DNA of 64,000 nt from an uncultured Ruminococcus sp. (GTDB lineage: Bacteria; Bacillota; Clostridia; Oscillospirales; Ruminococcaceae): NCBI GenBank assembly GCA_910584195.1, contig CAJTYV010000005.1, positions 62,001 through 126,000 of the forward strand, given 5' to 3'. This document shows, in pieces, positions 27,601 to 34,511 of this stretch. Each line of letters starts with the position of its first letter. Position 1 is the stretch's first letter. A program made the translations under genes and the position numbers. The notes under the pieces are model-generated. The model worked only from the letters and a program-made list of their open reading frames with translations. It had not been told where the DNA came from and did no database searches.

Positions 27601-29137
27601 GCGGCGGATCTTCACTGTCAAGCGGAGGTATCGGTATATCCGAACCCATAGACGCAATAGGCTCTGCGCCGTTTTCAGCCATTGGAAGAATACTTGTACG
27701 AATATCCTCATAGCTGTAGCCGAACGACTTTTGCAGCTTTTCAAGCTCCTCATGAGTATAGTTCTGCACGCCTTTATTTGGTATGTGCAGTTCGTTGAGC
27801 TTTACAAGATTGCTGTCGAGCCATTCGCCGTAGGGACGGCGTGAAGCGTAGAACGACTTTATCTCGTCATCATCAATAAGACGCTTCTGCTTTGTATCGG
27901 CGAGCAGCATCTTTCCGGGACGCAGCCTATCTTTTTTAACGATCATTTCAGGAGGAATATCTATACAGCCTGTTTCAGAAGAAAGAACAAGGAATCCGTC
28001 AGCCGTCAGACAATATCTTGACGGGCGCAGACCATTTCTGTCAAGAACAGCTCCCATAACGTCTCCGTCCGAAAAGAGTATAGACGCAGGACCGTCCCAT
28101 GGTTCCATCATAGTGGCGTAATACTGGTAAAAATCGTACTTCTCCTGAGAAATCGCACGGTTGTTTTTCCACGGTTCCGGAATAGTTATCATTACTGCAA
28201 GAGGAAGCGGCATTCCCGACATTACCATAAATTCAAGGGCGTTGTCAAGTCTTGCGGAATCCGAGCCGTCTGCATTTACAGCAGGCAGCACTTTGTTCAT
28301 ATCGTCGCCGAAAGCCTCACAGTGGACTGTTTCCTCACGGGCAAGCATTTTATCAGCATTGCCTGTAATAGTGTTTATCTCGCCGTTATGGACTATAAGT
28401 CTGTTAGGGTGAGCTTTCTGCCAGCTCGGCTGAGTATTGGTAGAAAAACGGCTGTGTACCATTGCGATCGCCGAAACAAAGCTTTCATCCTGAAGATCGG
28501 TGTAGAACTTTCTCAGCTCATCGACCAAAAACATTCCTTTGTATACTATAGTACGGCTCGACAGCGAGCATACGTATGTATTCTCATTAGCCTGCTCGAA
28601 AACGCGTCTTGCAATGTAAAGTCTGCGGTCGAAATCTATTCCTTTCTGACATCCGCTCGGACGCTTTACAAATCCCTGCATAATAAACGGCATACTGTCA
28701 ACCGCTTTTTGACCGAGTATGGACGAATCAGACGGAACATTACGCCAGCCGATGAACTCCATTCCCTGTTTTTTCAGTATTATTTCGAACATTTTCTTAG
28801 CCTGATTGCGTTTCAGTTCACTCTGCGGAAAGAAAAACATACCAACTCCGAAGTCTCTCTCTCCGCCGATGTCAAATCCGAGCTTTTCAGTCTGAGCTTT
28901 AAAGAACTCATAAGGTATTTGTGAAAGAATGCCTACGCCGTCGCCTGTCTTACCTTCGGCGTCCTTACCTGCACGGTGTTCAAGCTTTTCAACAATAGTG
29001 AGCGCATCGTCAATTACTCTGCGTGACTTTTCTCCGCCGATATTGACTACCGCACCTATTCCGCAGTTATCATGTTCAAACTGAGGACGGTAAAGTCCCT
29101 GTCTCTTGAATGGAGCTTCGTTTCTGAAATCGTCCAT
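24602..29137 (-). CDS. gltB: Glutamate synthase large subunit
   Basis: Start taken as ATG 29137, 10 bases after AAAGG; a GTG three codons earlier is too close to that site. About 1511 residues. A propeptide of about 25 residues precedes nucleophile Cys in EHDNCGIGAV. Next come the class II glutaminase domain (RFSTNTQPSW, HNGEINT), the central domain, the FMN/Fe-S synthase domain (SGEGGESPDR, GAKPGEGGHLPG, CNLDTCPMGIATQ) and the glycine-rich beta-helix (GGRAVILGRTGKNFAAGMSGG). It turns glutamine and 2-oxoglutarate into two glutamates. First gene of the six-gene operon. Confidence 0.96.
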   Translation of the reverse strand: MDDFRNEAPFKRQGLYRPQFEHDNCGIGAVVNIGGEKSRRVIDDALTIVEKLEHRAGKDAEGKTGDGVGILSQIPYEFFKAQTEKLGFDIGGERDFGVGMFFFPQSELKRNQAKKMFEIILKKQGMEFIGWRNVPSDSSILGQKAVDSMPFIMQGFVKRPSGCQKGIDFDRRLYIARRVFEQANENTYVCSLSSRTIVYKGMFLVDELRKFYTDLQDESFVSAIAMVHSRFSTNTQPSWQKAHPNRLIVHNGEINTITGNADKMLAREETVHCEAFGDDMNKVLPAVNADGSDSARLDNALEFMVMSGMPLPLAVMITIPEPWKNNRAISQEKYDFYQYYATMMEPWDGPASILFSDGDVMGAVLDRNGLRPSRYCLTADGFLVLSSETGCIDIPPEMIVKKDRLRPGKMLLADTKQKRLIDDDEIKSFYASRRPYGEWLDSNLVKLNELHIPNKGVQNYTHEELEKLQKSFGYSYEDIRTSILPMAENGAEPIASMGSDIPIPPLDSEDPPLFNYFRQLFAQVTNPPFDAIREEIVTDTSTYIGEDGNILEEKPENCHVLKVENPILTSTDMLKIKSMKVDGLKTAVIPITYYIGTSLERAIERLFIEADKAYREGANILILSDRDVDEYRAAIPSLLAVAALQQHLVSTKKRTAVAIILESAEPREVHHFAALLGYGACAVNPYLAQATIRDLIETGMLDKDFYAAEADYNSAILHGIVKIASKMGISTIQSYQGSKLFEGVGISEEVTNKYFRGTVSRIGGITLADISKRTEKLHNAAFDPLGLNVGKELGSSGSHKLRSGKSDHLYTPETIHLLQEASRTGNYDTFKEYSAAVNREDNELTLRSLLDFKFDENGGIPIDEVESVESICRRFKTGAMSYGSISQEAHECMAVAMNKLGGKSNSGEGGESPDRLKSDRCSAIKQVASGRFGVTSEYLVSAKEIQIKMAQGAKPGEGGHLPGGKVYPWIAKTRHSTAGVGLISPPPHHDIYSIEDLAQLIYDLKNSNKDARISVKLVSEAGVGTVAAGVAKAGAQVILISGYDGGTGAAPRSSIYNAGLPWEIGLAEAHQSLIMNGLRTRVMLETDGKLMTGRDVLVAALLGAEEYGFATAPLVTMGCVMMRVCNLDTCPMGIATQNPELRKRFQGKPEYIINFMRFVAQELREYMAKLGIRTVNELIGRTDLLYKKCEKGNIDFSEILCKAVDDNGRGQYFRQEDIYDFNLEKTADETVIMKKLGSALKNKTKKTIEVNVKNTDRAFGTLFGSEITKKWGDSVLDDDTFTVRCNGSGGQSFGAFIPKGLTLELIGDSNDYFGKGLSGGKLVLYPPKDSGFKAEENIIAGNVALYGATSGKAFINGIAGERFCVRNSGASAVCEGCGDHGCEYMTGGRAVILGRTGKNFAAGMSGGIAYVLDENRDLYMKINKSLVSLESVTNKYDIMELKNIIQEHFDATGSEKAKRILDNFAGYIGSFKKILPHDYAKIQSTVVALEEKGMSSEQAEIEAFYITKKEA

Positions 29138-29229
29138 TAGGTTCACGACCTTTCGTTATTATTATTTTTATTCCGTATAAATATTCTCCCCGAATGTCCG
29201 AAATCAGCCCCATTGCTGAATCGTATACG

Positions 29230-29285
29230 GTATAAAAAATAAAGGACATCCTCAACAGACAATTAGTCTGTTGGGAACGTCCTTG
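29230..29285 (-). terminator. Attenuator hairpin in the gltB leader
   Basis: Read on the minus strand: AAGGAC, partly paired 5-base stretch, CAACAGAC, loop TAATT, GTCTGTTG, 5 bases, GTCCTT, then a T-rich run. It starts only a few bases after the predicted transcription start (about 29288) and precedes gltB by about 90 bases, so it is a premature terminator rather than an end-of-operon signal. Antitermination by the operon's own ANTAR protein is an attractive inference. Confidence 0.75.
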
Positions 29286-29294
29286 TTCTTTATT

Positions 29295-29323
29295 ATTTTA
29301 TCATATTCTTTTTTTATTGTCAA
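29295..29323 (-). promoter_or_regulatory. sigma-A promoter of the gltB-asnB operon
   Basis: Minus-strand TTGACA (29323-29318), exactly 17-base spacer, TAAAAT (29300-29295). Confidence 0.85.
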
Positions 29324-29394
29324 GAGCCAATTTTAATTTTGTTGATATTCAACAATCTATTTAAACATTTATACGATTATTTTTCAAACATATA

Positions 29395-29423
29395 TTGACA
29401 TTTTGTTTTAATTGTGATATAAT
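29395..29423 (+). promoter_or_regulatory. Consensus sigma-A promoter, rightward
   Basis: TTGACA (29395-29400), 17-base spacer, TATAAT (29418-29423): both hexamers perfect. It drives a 245-base leader and the 29677 gene. Confidence 0.85.
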
Positions 29424-29429
29424 TAAAAT

Positions 29430-29676
29430 ACTATCAACAACTTAGCGTGGACTTGTTTCCTATATTCTTTGTCAGAGAAGTAACTCTTGGTGTCCGTCCT
29501 CGTGAAATGCACCTGTATAAAGCAATATAAACTAAAGTATCAGCAAAACTAAAGGCTTTATACAGGTGTATTTCACGACAACTGAGATTCCAAAGGGGAC
29601 ACCCCTTTGGCAGGAGGTGTGGGGGACAGCGTCACCCACTAAAGTTGTAGACAGTAATAATTAAAGAGGTGGTTTT
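29430..29676 (+). ncRNA. Highly structured 5' leader or palindromic repeat element, unknown class
   Basis: Arms 29501-29523 and 29555-29577 form a 23-bp helix with only one G-U pair and a 31-base loop. CCAAAGGGG/CCCCTTTGG (29590-29610) is a perfect 9-bp helix with an ACA triloop. GTGGG...GAC/GTC...CCCAC makes another (29619-29639). CAACAACTT near 29435-29443 can pair with AAGTTGT near 29642-29648, closing the whole. No match to a riboswitch class I know. Alternatives are an inserted mobile palindromic repeat or a cis-regulatory RNA. Confidence 0.5.
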
Positions 29677-30672
29677 ATGGAAATTATTTTATTTACATCG
29701 GGAATATTGATCGGACTTACTCTTGCATACGGCATATACGGTTTACTTACATTCATTATAGAGAGTATGTTCGGAAGAAAAATCGCTGCGTTCAAGTATC
29801 TGTTTTTCAGCTATACGCCAAGCACTCGATTCCATATATGCAATTTTTCGCCGATCTGTGAAATTACTATGAAAAAAGAAAACGATACTGAAAAACAAGC
29901 AGCTATTTCATACATAATCAAAATAGTCCTCTACTTCACCGTATGTGTCGGCACAGCGCTGCTGACAATACGGCTCTACAAAAGCAATGCTGTCGGTTCA
30001 AAGCTTATGGCTCTGCTCGGAGGTATCGCCCTCTGGTTTGCAGGAGATATTTTTTTTAGAACATATTTCACTGTCAAGACCATTATCAAAGAAAAGAACT
30101 CTCTTTCACCCCATTATAAAGCTATAGTAAAAAAGATGCTCGACGGCGTACCGTTCAGTCAGATCGAAGTACCGGATCACCGTTCATACGGCTGCAAAGA
30201 TGATAAAGCAAGTATAGCGCGCTATCAGCATCTGGTTTTTATGAACAGAGTATGGAACAACGATTCAGCAGGCATACTTTTTTCAGTACGTACTATGGAA
30301 GATTGCATAAATATGAACTATGCTTCACACGAAAAATCATATATGCTTGGTCTCACCGATGTTTACTACGATCTGCTTTTCTATTATAGCTATTTTGATT
30401 TGCAGTATTATCGTGCAGTAAAAATATTCAAGATAATTAAGCCTGACCTTATGAAAGACCACGATTCAAACGGATACAGGACACTTGCATATTATACTTA
30501 CTATATTCTTAAAGATGAAGCATCAGCGGAGGAGCAGTTGAAAAAAGGACTGGAGCTTCTTGACGAATTTCCTATCGTATCGCAGCGTGAGTACGAGAAA
30601 ATGCTGATAGAAAGATTATTGAAGATCATAAAAGCGAATCATAATATTGGTCAACAATCACTCATTTTATAA
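29677..30672 (+). CDS. Uncharacterised membrane protein between the two nitrogen operons
   Basis: 331 residues; ATG after AGAGGTGG. Three to four membrane helices in the first 150 residues (about 5-28, 80-102, 108-125, possibly more), then a soluble alpha-helical region rich in Tyr (about 165-325: GLTDVYYDLLFYYSYFDLQYYRAV, TLAYYTYYILKDEASAEEQLKKGLELL). The latter looks like helical TPR-type repeats. No catalytic motif is seen. Its place between gltB and amt, each with its own promoter, hints at a nitrogen-related function but nothing in the protein shows it. Confidence 0.6.
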   Translation: MEIILFTSGILIGLTLAYGIYGLLTFIIESMFGRKIAAFKYLFFSYTPSTRFHICNFSPICEITMKKENDTEKQAAISYIIKIVLYFTVCVGTALLTIRLYKSNAVGSKLMALLGGIALWFAGDIFFRTYFTVKTIIKEKNSLSPHYKAIVKKMLDGVPFSQIEVPDHRSYGCKDDKASIARYQHLVFMNRVWNNDSAGILFSVRTMEDCINMNYASHEKSYMLGLTDVYYDLLFYYSYFDLQYYRAVKIFKIIKPDLMKDHDSNGYRTLAYYTYYILKDEASAEEQLKKGLELLDEFPIVSQREYEKMLIERLLKIIKANHNIGQQSLIL

Positions 30673-30729
30673 AAAAATCAAAAATAATCTGTCGAAAACA
30701 TAAAAAACAAAAAAATTCTCAAAAAACTA

Positions 30730-30758
30730 TTGACAAATCTTCCGTAAGGGTATATAAT
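30730..30758 (+). promoter_or_regulatory. Consensus sigma-A promoter of amt/PII-pyrG-glnN
   Basis: TTGACA (30730-30735), 17-base spacer, TATAAT (30753-30758). Confidence 0.88.
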
Positions 30759-30773
30759 AACATTGTAAACAGC

Positions 30774-30819
30774 AAGGGCGCTGCGGAATGTTAAAACATT
30801 CTGTAGTTCCCTTTTTTAT
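30774..30819 (+). terminator. Attenuator hairpin in the amt leader
   Basis: AAGGG (30774-30778) pairs with CCCTT (30809-30813), and CTGCGGAATG (30781-30790) with CATTCTGTAG (30797-30806). It is followed by TTTTTTATTT. It begins about nine bases after the predicted transcription start and lies 130 bases before amt, giving the same promoter-terminator arrangement as gltB. Confidence 0.8.
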
Positions 30820-30850
30820 TTGATGCGCATAAAGTAAATAGTTGTACACA

Positions 30851-30896
30851 ATGGGGTGTGCGATTTTCTGATAAGCAAGGAAATCGTACACCCCAT
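30851..30896 (+). other. Second hairpin in the amt leader
   Basis: 16-bp stem ATGGGGTGTGCGATTT (30851-30866) with AAATCGTACACCCCAT (30881-30896), one G-U pair, 14-base loop, no T-run. A further small stem AAGAGG/CCTCTT follows before the ribosome site. It may be a stabilising or regulatory leader element. Confidence 0.55.
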
Positions 30897-30946
30897 TTCA
30901 GTTAAGAGGCATAAACCCTCTTGACTTATAAAAGGGAGGTATATAT

Positions 30947-32797
30947 ATGACATTTTTAACCATGTCAGCCGCAGCGGTGTCTCAAGAAATTCTGGATGCT
31001 GTTGAAAGTGCGGCATCAAGCAAGGCATTTGGTATATGGTTTCTGATAGCCGTTTCCTTGGTATTTTTTATGCAGGCAGGCTTCGCAATGGTCGAGACCG
31101 GCTTCACAAGAGCTAAAAATGCCGGCAACATTATAATGAAAAATCTTATGGACTTCTGTATTGGCACAGTAATGTTCATACTTATCGGAGCAGGACTTAT
31201 CATGGGCGAGGACGCATTAGGACTTATCGGAAAGCCCGGATTTGATATTTTCACTGCATATGACAATTTTGATTTCTCCAACTTCGTATTCAACTTAGTA
31301 TTCTGCGCAACTACCGCAACTATAGTTTCGGGAGCTATGGCTGAAAGAACAAAGTTTATCTCATATTGTATCTATTCAGGTATAATCAGCGCGCTTATCT
31401 ATCCCATTGAAGCGCACTGGATATGGAACTCCGACGGCTGGCTCTATCAAATGGGCTTCCACGACCTCTCGGGTTCATGCGCTATCCACATGGTAGGCGG
31501 TATCTCCGCTCTCGTAGGTGCATCTATCCTCGGTCCGAGAATCGGCAAGTTTTCAAAAACAAAGGACGGAGAGATAAAAGTAAATGCTATCCCCGGTCAC
31601 AACCTTACTATCGGCGCGCTTGGCGTATTTATCCTCTGGTTCGGCTGGTACGGCTTTAACCCGGCAGCTTCTTCGTCTGTTGAAATGATGGGAACTATCT
31701 TCCTTACAACTACTATAGCTCCTGCAATCGCAACAGTTACCTGCATGGTCTTTACATGGCTGAAATACGGCAAACCCGATGTTTCAATGTGCCTTAACGC
31801 TTCTCTTGCCGGACTTGTAGCTATAACGGCAGGCTGCGATGTTGTAGACGCTTTCGGAGCTATCTGTATCGGTGTTGTTTCGGGATTCCTTGTTTGCTTC
31901 GGCGTATGGTTCCTTGACTACGTTCTTCACGTCGATGATCCTGTCGGTGCAGTCGCTGTACACATGATGAACGGTCTTTGGGGTACTGTTGCAGTCGGAC
32001 TCTTTGCTACAGAATCCGCTCCCGGATTCGCTATCGCACAGGCTGGAGGAGCAAGCGGAATAGCCGGTGAGGGTCTTTTCTACGGCGGAGGTCTTGAGCT
32101 TCTCGGAAAGCAGTGTCTTGGCGTTCTTGCGGTCGGCTCATGGACTGCCGTAACTATCTTTATCGTATTCGTTGTCATCAAGAAAACTATCGGTTTAAGA
32201 GCATCTGAACAGGAAGAAATACTCGGTCTGGACGTAACAGAGCATGGTCTTATCTCCTCCTATGCAGATTTCGCACCGTCTATGGGCGACATCTCAATGC
32301 AGGGCTACACAAAGGACGATGCTAAGAGCGTTACAAAAGTTCCCGTAAACGAGTCTGTGGAGGTCAAGAACTACTCAGTTCCCACTGTTGACGGAAAACC
32401 AAAGATGACAAAGGTCGTTGCTGTATTCAAGCAGCAGAAGCTTCAGGATTTCATTCAGGCTATGGAATCTATCCACATAACGGGTATAACAGTAACAAAT
32501 GTTCTCGGCTGCGGTATGCAGAAAGGACAGCAGCAGAAGTATTACCGCGGCGCTAAAATAGAAATGAATCTGCTCCCAAAAATTAAAGCTGAAATTGCGA
32601 TATGCGCAGTACCTGTTGACCGAGTTATTGATGCTGCACGCGCAGCTCTTTATACCGGAAACTACGGAGACGGAAAACTCTTCATTTATGATATTGAAAA
32701 CGTTCTCAAAATACGTACAGGCGAAGAAGGATACGATGCTTTACAGGATACAGAAGAGGAAAATAAAGTCCTCATGGGAATACCTTCAAAAAGCTGA
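30947..32797 (+). CDS. amt: Ammonium transporter with fused C-terminal PII regulator
   Basis: 616 residues; ATG after GGGAGG. Residues about 25-430 are an Amt channel with some eleven helices (FFMQAGFAMVETGF, EAHWIWNSDGWL, HMVGGISALVGA, VHMMNGLWGTVAVGLFA), carrying ammonium across the membrane. After a linker, residues about 486-600 are a complete PII domain: MTKVVAVFKQQKLQDF, T-loop region GCGMQKGQQQKYYRGAK, LLPKIKAEIAI, and the C-loop GDGKLFIYDIENVLKIRTGE. Separate PII proteins block Amt when nitrogen is plentiful; here the plug is covalently attached. Confidence 0.95.
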   Translation: MTFLTMSAAAVSQEILDAVESAASSKAFGIWFLIAVSLVFFMQAGFAMVETGFTRAKNAGNIIMKNLMDFCIGTVMFILIGAGLIMGEDALGLIGKPGFDIFTAYDNFDFSNFVFNLVFCATTATIVSGAMAERTKFISYCIYSGIISALIYPIEAHWIWNSDGWLYQMGFHDLSGSCAIHMVGGISALVGASILGPRIGKFSKTKDGEIKVNAIPGHNLTIGALGVFILWFGWYGFNPAASSSVEMMGTIFLTTTIAPAIATVTCMVFTWLKYGKPDVSMCLNASLAGLVAITAGCDVVDAFGAICIGVVSGFLVCFGVWFLDYVLHVDDPVGAVAVHMMNGLWGTVAVGLFATESAPGFAIAQAGGASGIAGEGLFYGGGLELLGKQCLGVLAVGSWTAVTIFIVFVVIKKTIGLRASEQEEILGLDVTEHGLISSYADFAPSMGDISMQGYTKDDAKSVTKVPVNESVEVKNYSVPTVDGKPKMTKVVAVFKQQKLQDFIQAMESIHITGITVTNVLGCGMQKGQQQKYYRGAKIEMNLLPKIKAEIAICAVPVDRVIDAARAALYTGNYGDGKLFIYDIENVLKIRTGEEGYDALQDTEEENKVLMGIPSKS

Positions 32798-32889
32798 TAA
32801 TTTACGGAACAGGTCTAATAGAGAAAGGGGCAGGGCGTTCCAACGCTCTCCCCTATCCTCCGAAATTTACATCTAAAGGGAGAAAATAG

Positions 32890-34488
32890 ATGCCACCAAA
32901 ATTTATATTTGTGACAGGCGGAGTCGTATCAGGACTCGGCAAGGGCATTACGGCAGCTTCGCTCGGACGGCTGCTCAAGCAAAGAGGTTATAAGGTCACG
33001 ATACAAAAATTCGACCCATATATAAACGTTGATCCGGGTACTATGTCGCCTTATCAGCACGGAGAGGTTTTCGTTACCGATGATGGTGCGGAAACCGATC
33101 TTGACCTCGGTCATTACGAACGGTTTGCAGACGTAAATCTGACGGTCAACTCCAATGTGACTACAGGTAAAATCTACTGGAACGTCATTACAAAGGAACG
33201 CCGCGGCGATTATCTCGGCGGAACGGTTCAGGTCATACCTCACATCACTAACGAAATAAAAAACAAGGTCTACGGAGCCGCCAAAGACGCAAACGCCGAT
33301 ATTGTCATAACCGAGATAGGCGGAACTGTCGGAGACATCGAATCCACGCCGTTTCTTGAAGCAATAAGGCAGGTAGGTACGGAGCAGGGCAGAAATAACG
33401 TTGCCTATATCCATGTTACTCTTGTTCCGTACATCGCAGGCTCGGAGGAACTCAAATCCAAACCTACTCAGCATTCTGCAAAGGAGCTTTTATCTATCGG
33501 TATCCAGCCGAATATCATAGTTTGCCGAAGCGAAATGCCGATACCAAAGGATATGCGTGAAAAGATCGCGCTTTTCTGCAACATACGCTCTGAGGACGTT
33601 ATCCAGAATCTTACCGCGCCATCGCTTTATGAAGTTCCTCTTTGGCTTGAAAACGAAGGTCTTGCGGATTCAGTATGCCGTCATTTAGGAATTGAAAACC
33701 GTACCCCCGATCTCGCTGAATGGATAGAAATGGTAAAACGAGCGGAAAATGCTCATAAAAAAGTTACTATCGGACTTGTCGGAAAATACGTTGAACTTCA
33801 CGACGCCTATCTTTCCGTAGCAGAAGCGCTCCGCCACGGCGGTATCGTGAACGATGCATCCGTAGACATACGCTGGATAGATTCTGAAAACATTACTGCC
33901 GAAAACTCAGCAGATACGCTTTCGGAATGCAATGGAATAATAGTTCCCGGAGGATTCGGAAAACGCGGCATCGAGGGCATGATAGAAACTATCCGCCATG
34001 CGCGTGAGAATAAAGTCCCGTTTTTCGGGATATGCCTTGGCATGCAAATGGCTGTTACCGAGTTTGCACGGCACGCAGCAGGTCTGCCGGACGCTGATTC
34101 CGAGGAATTCAGCAAGACTAACGATCCCGTTATCCACATTATGGAGGAGCAGAAAAATATCGACCAAAAAGGCGGAACAATGCGTCTCGGACTTTATCCG
34201 TGCAGGCTCAGTTCCGATTCAAAGGTACACAGCATCTACGGCAGCGAGCTTATTTACGAACGCCACCGCCACCGCTATGAGTTCAATAACGCTTACAGAA
34301 CGGCTCTTACAAAGGCAGGCTTGAAGCTTGCAGGACTTTCCCCTGACGAACGCCTTGTGGAAATAATAGAGCTTCCGGATCACCCGTGGTTTATCGGAGT
34401 GCAATTCCACCCGGAATTTAAATCACGTCCCAACAGACCCCATAAATTATTTGCTGATTTTATAAAAGCAAGTCTAGAAAATTGTTAA
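32890..34488 (+). CDS. pyrG: CTP synthase
   Basis: 532 residues, normal length. Synthetase domain (about 1-265) with FVTGGVVSGLGKGITAASLGR and DPYINVDPGTMSPYQHGEVFVTDDGAETD; class I glutaminase domain with nucleophile Cys in FFGICLGMQMAV and HPEFKSRP for the His-Glu pair. It aminates UTP to CTP with glutamine. ATG follows AAAGGGAG. It lies 92 bases after amt; the gap holds a GC-rich hairpin (32827-32854) without T-run. CTP would also be used by the phosphonate cytidylyltransferase downstream, but no direct link is shown. Confidence 0.97.
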   Translation: MPPKFIFVTGGVVSGLGKGITAASLGRLLKQRGYKVTIQKFDPYINVDPGTMSPYQHGEVFVTDDGAETDLDLGHYERFADVNLTVNSNVTTGKIYWNVITKERRGDYLGGTVQVIPHITNEIKNKVYGAAKDANADIVITEIGGTVGDIESTPFLEAIRQVGTEQGRNNVAYIHVTLVPYIAGSEELKSKPTQHSAKELLSIGIQPNIIVCRSEMPIPKDMREKIALFCNIRSEDVIQNLTAPSLYEVPLWLENEGLADSVCRHLGIENRTPDLAEWIEMVKRAENAHKKVTIGLVGKYVELHDAYLSVAEALRHGGIVNDASVDIRWIDSENITAENSADTLSECNGIIVPGGFGKRGIEGMIETIRHARENKVPFFGICLGMQMAVTEFARHAAGLPDADSEEFSKTNDPVIHIMEEQKNIDQKGGTMRLGLYPCRLSSDSKVHSIYGSELIYERHRHRYEFNNAYRTALTKAGLKLAGLSPDERLVEIIELPDHPWFIGVQFHPEFKSRPNRPHKLFADFIKASLENC

Positions 34489-34511
34489 TAAATCTTTAGG
34501 AGGAAACTATA

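Noticed and set aside
29230..29285. Classical ANTAR two-hexaloop site or cyanobacterial-type glutamine riboswitch in the gltB leader
   Set aside because: The loop has five bases and the hairpin begins almost at the transcription start, so the required upstream stem is missing. Kept only as a terminator-type attenuator.
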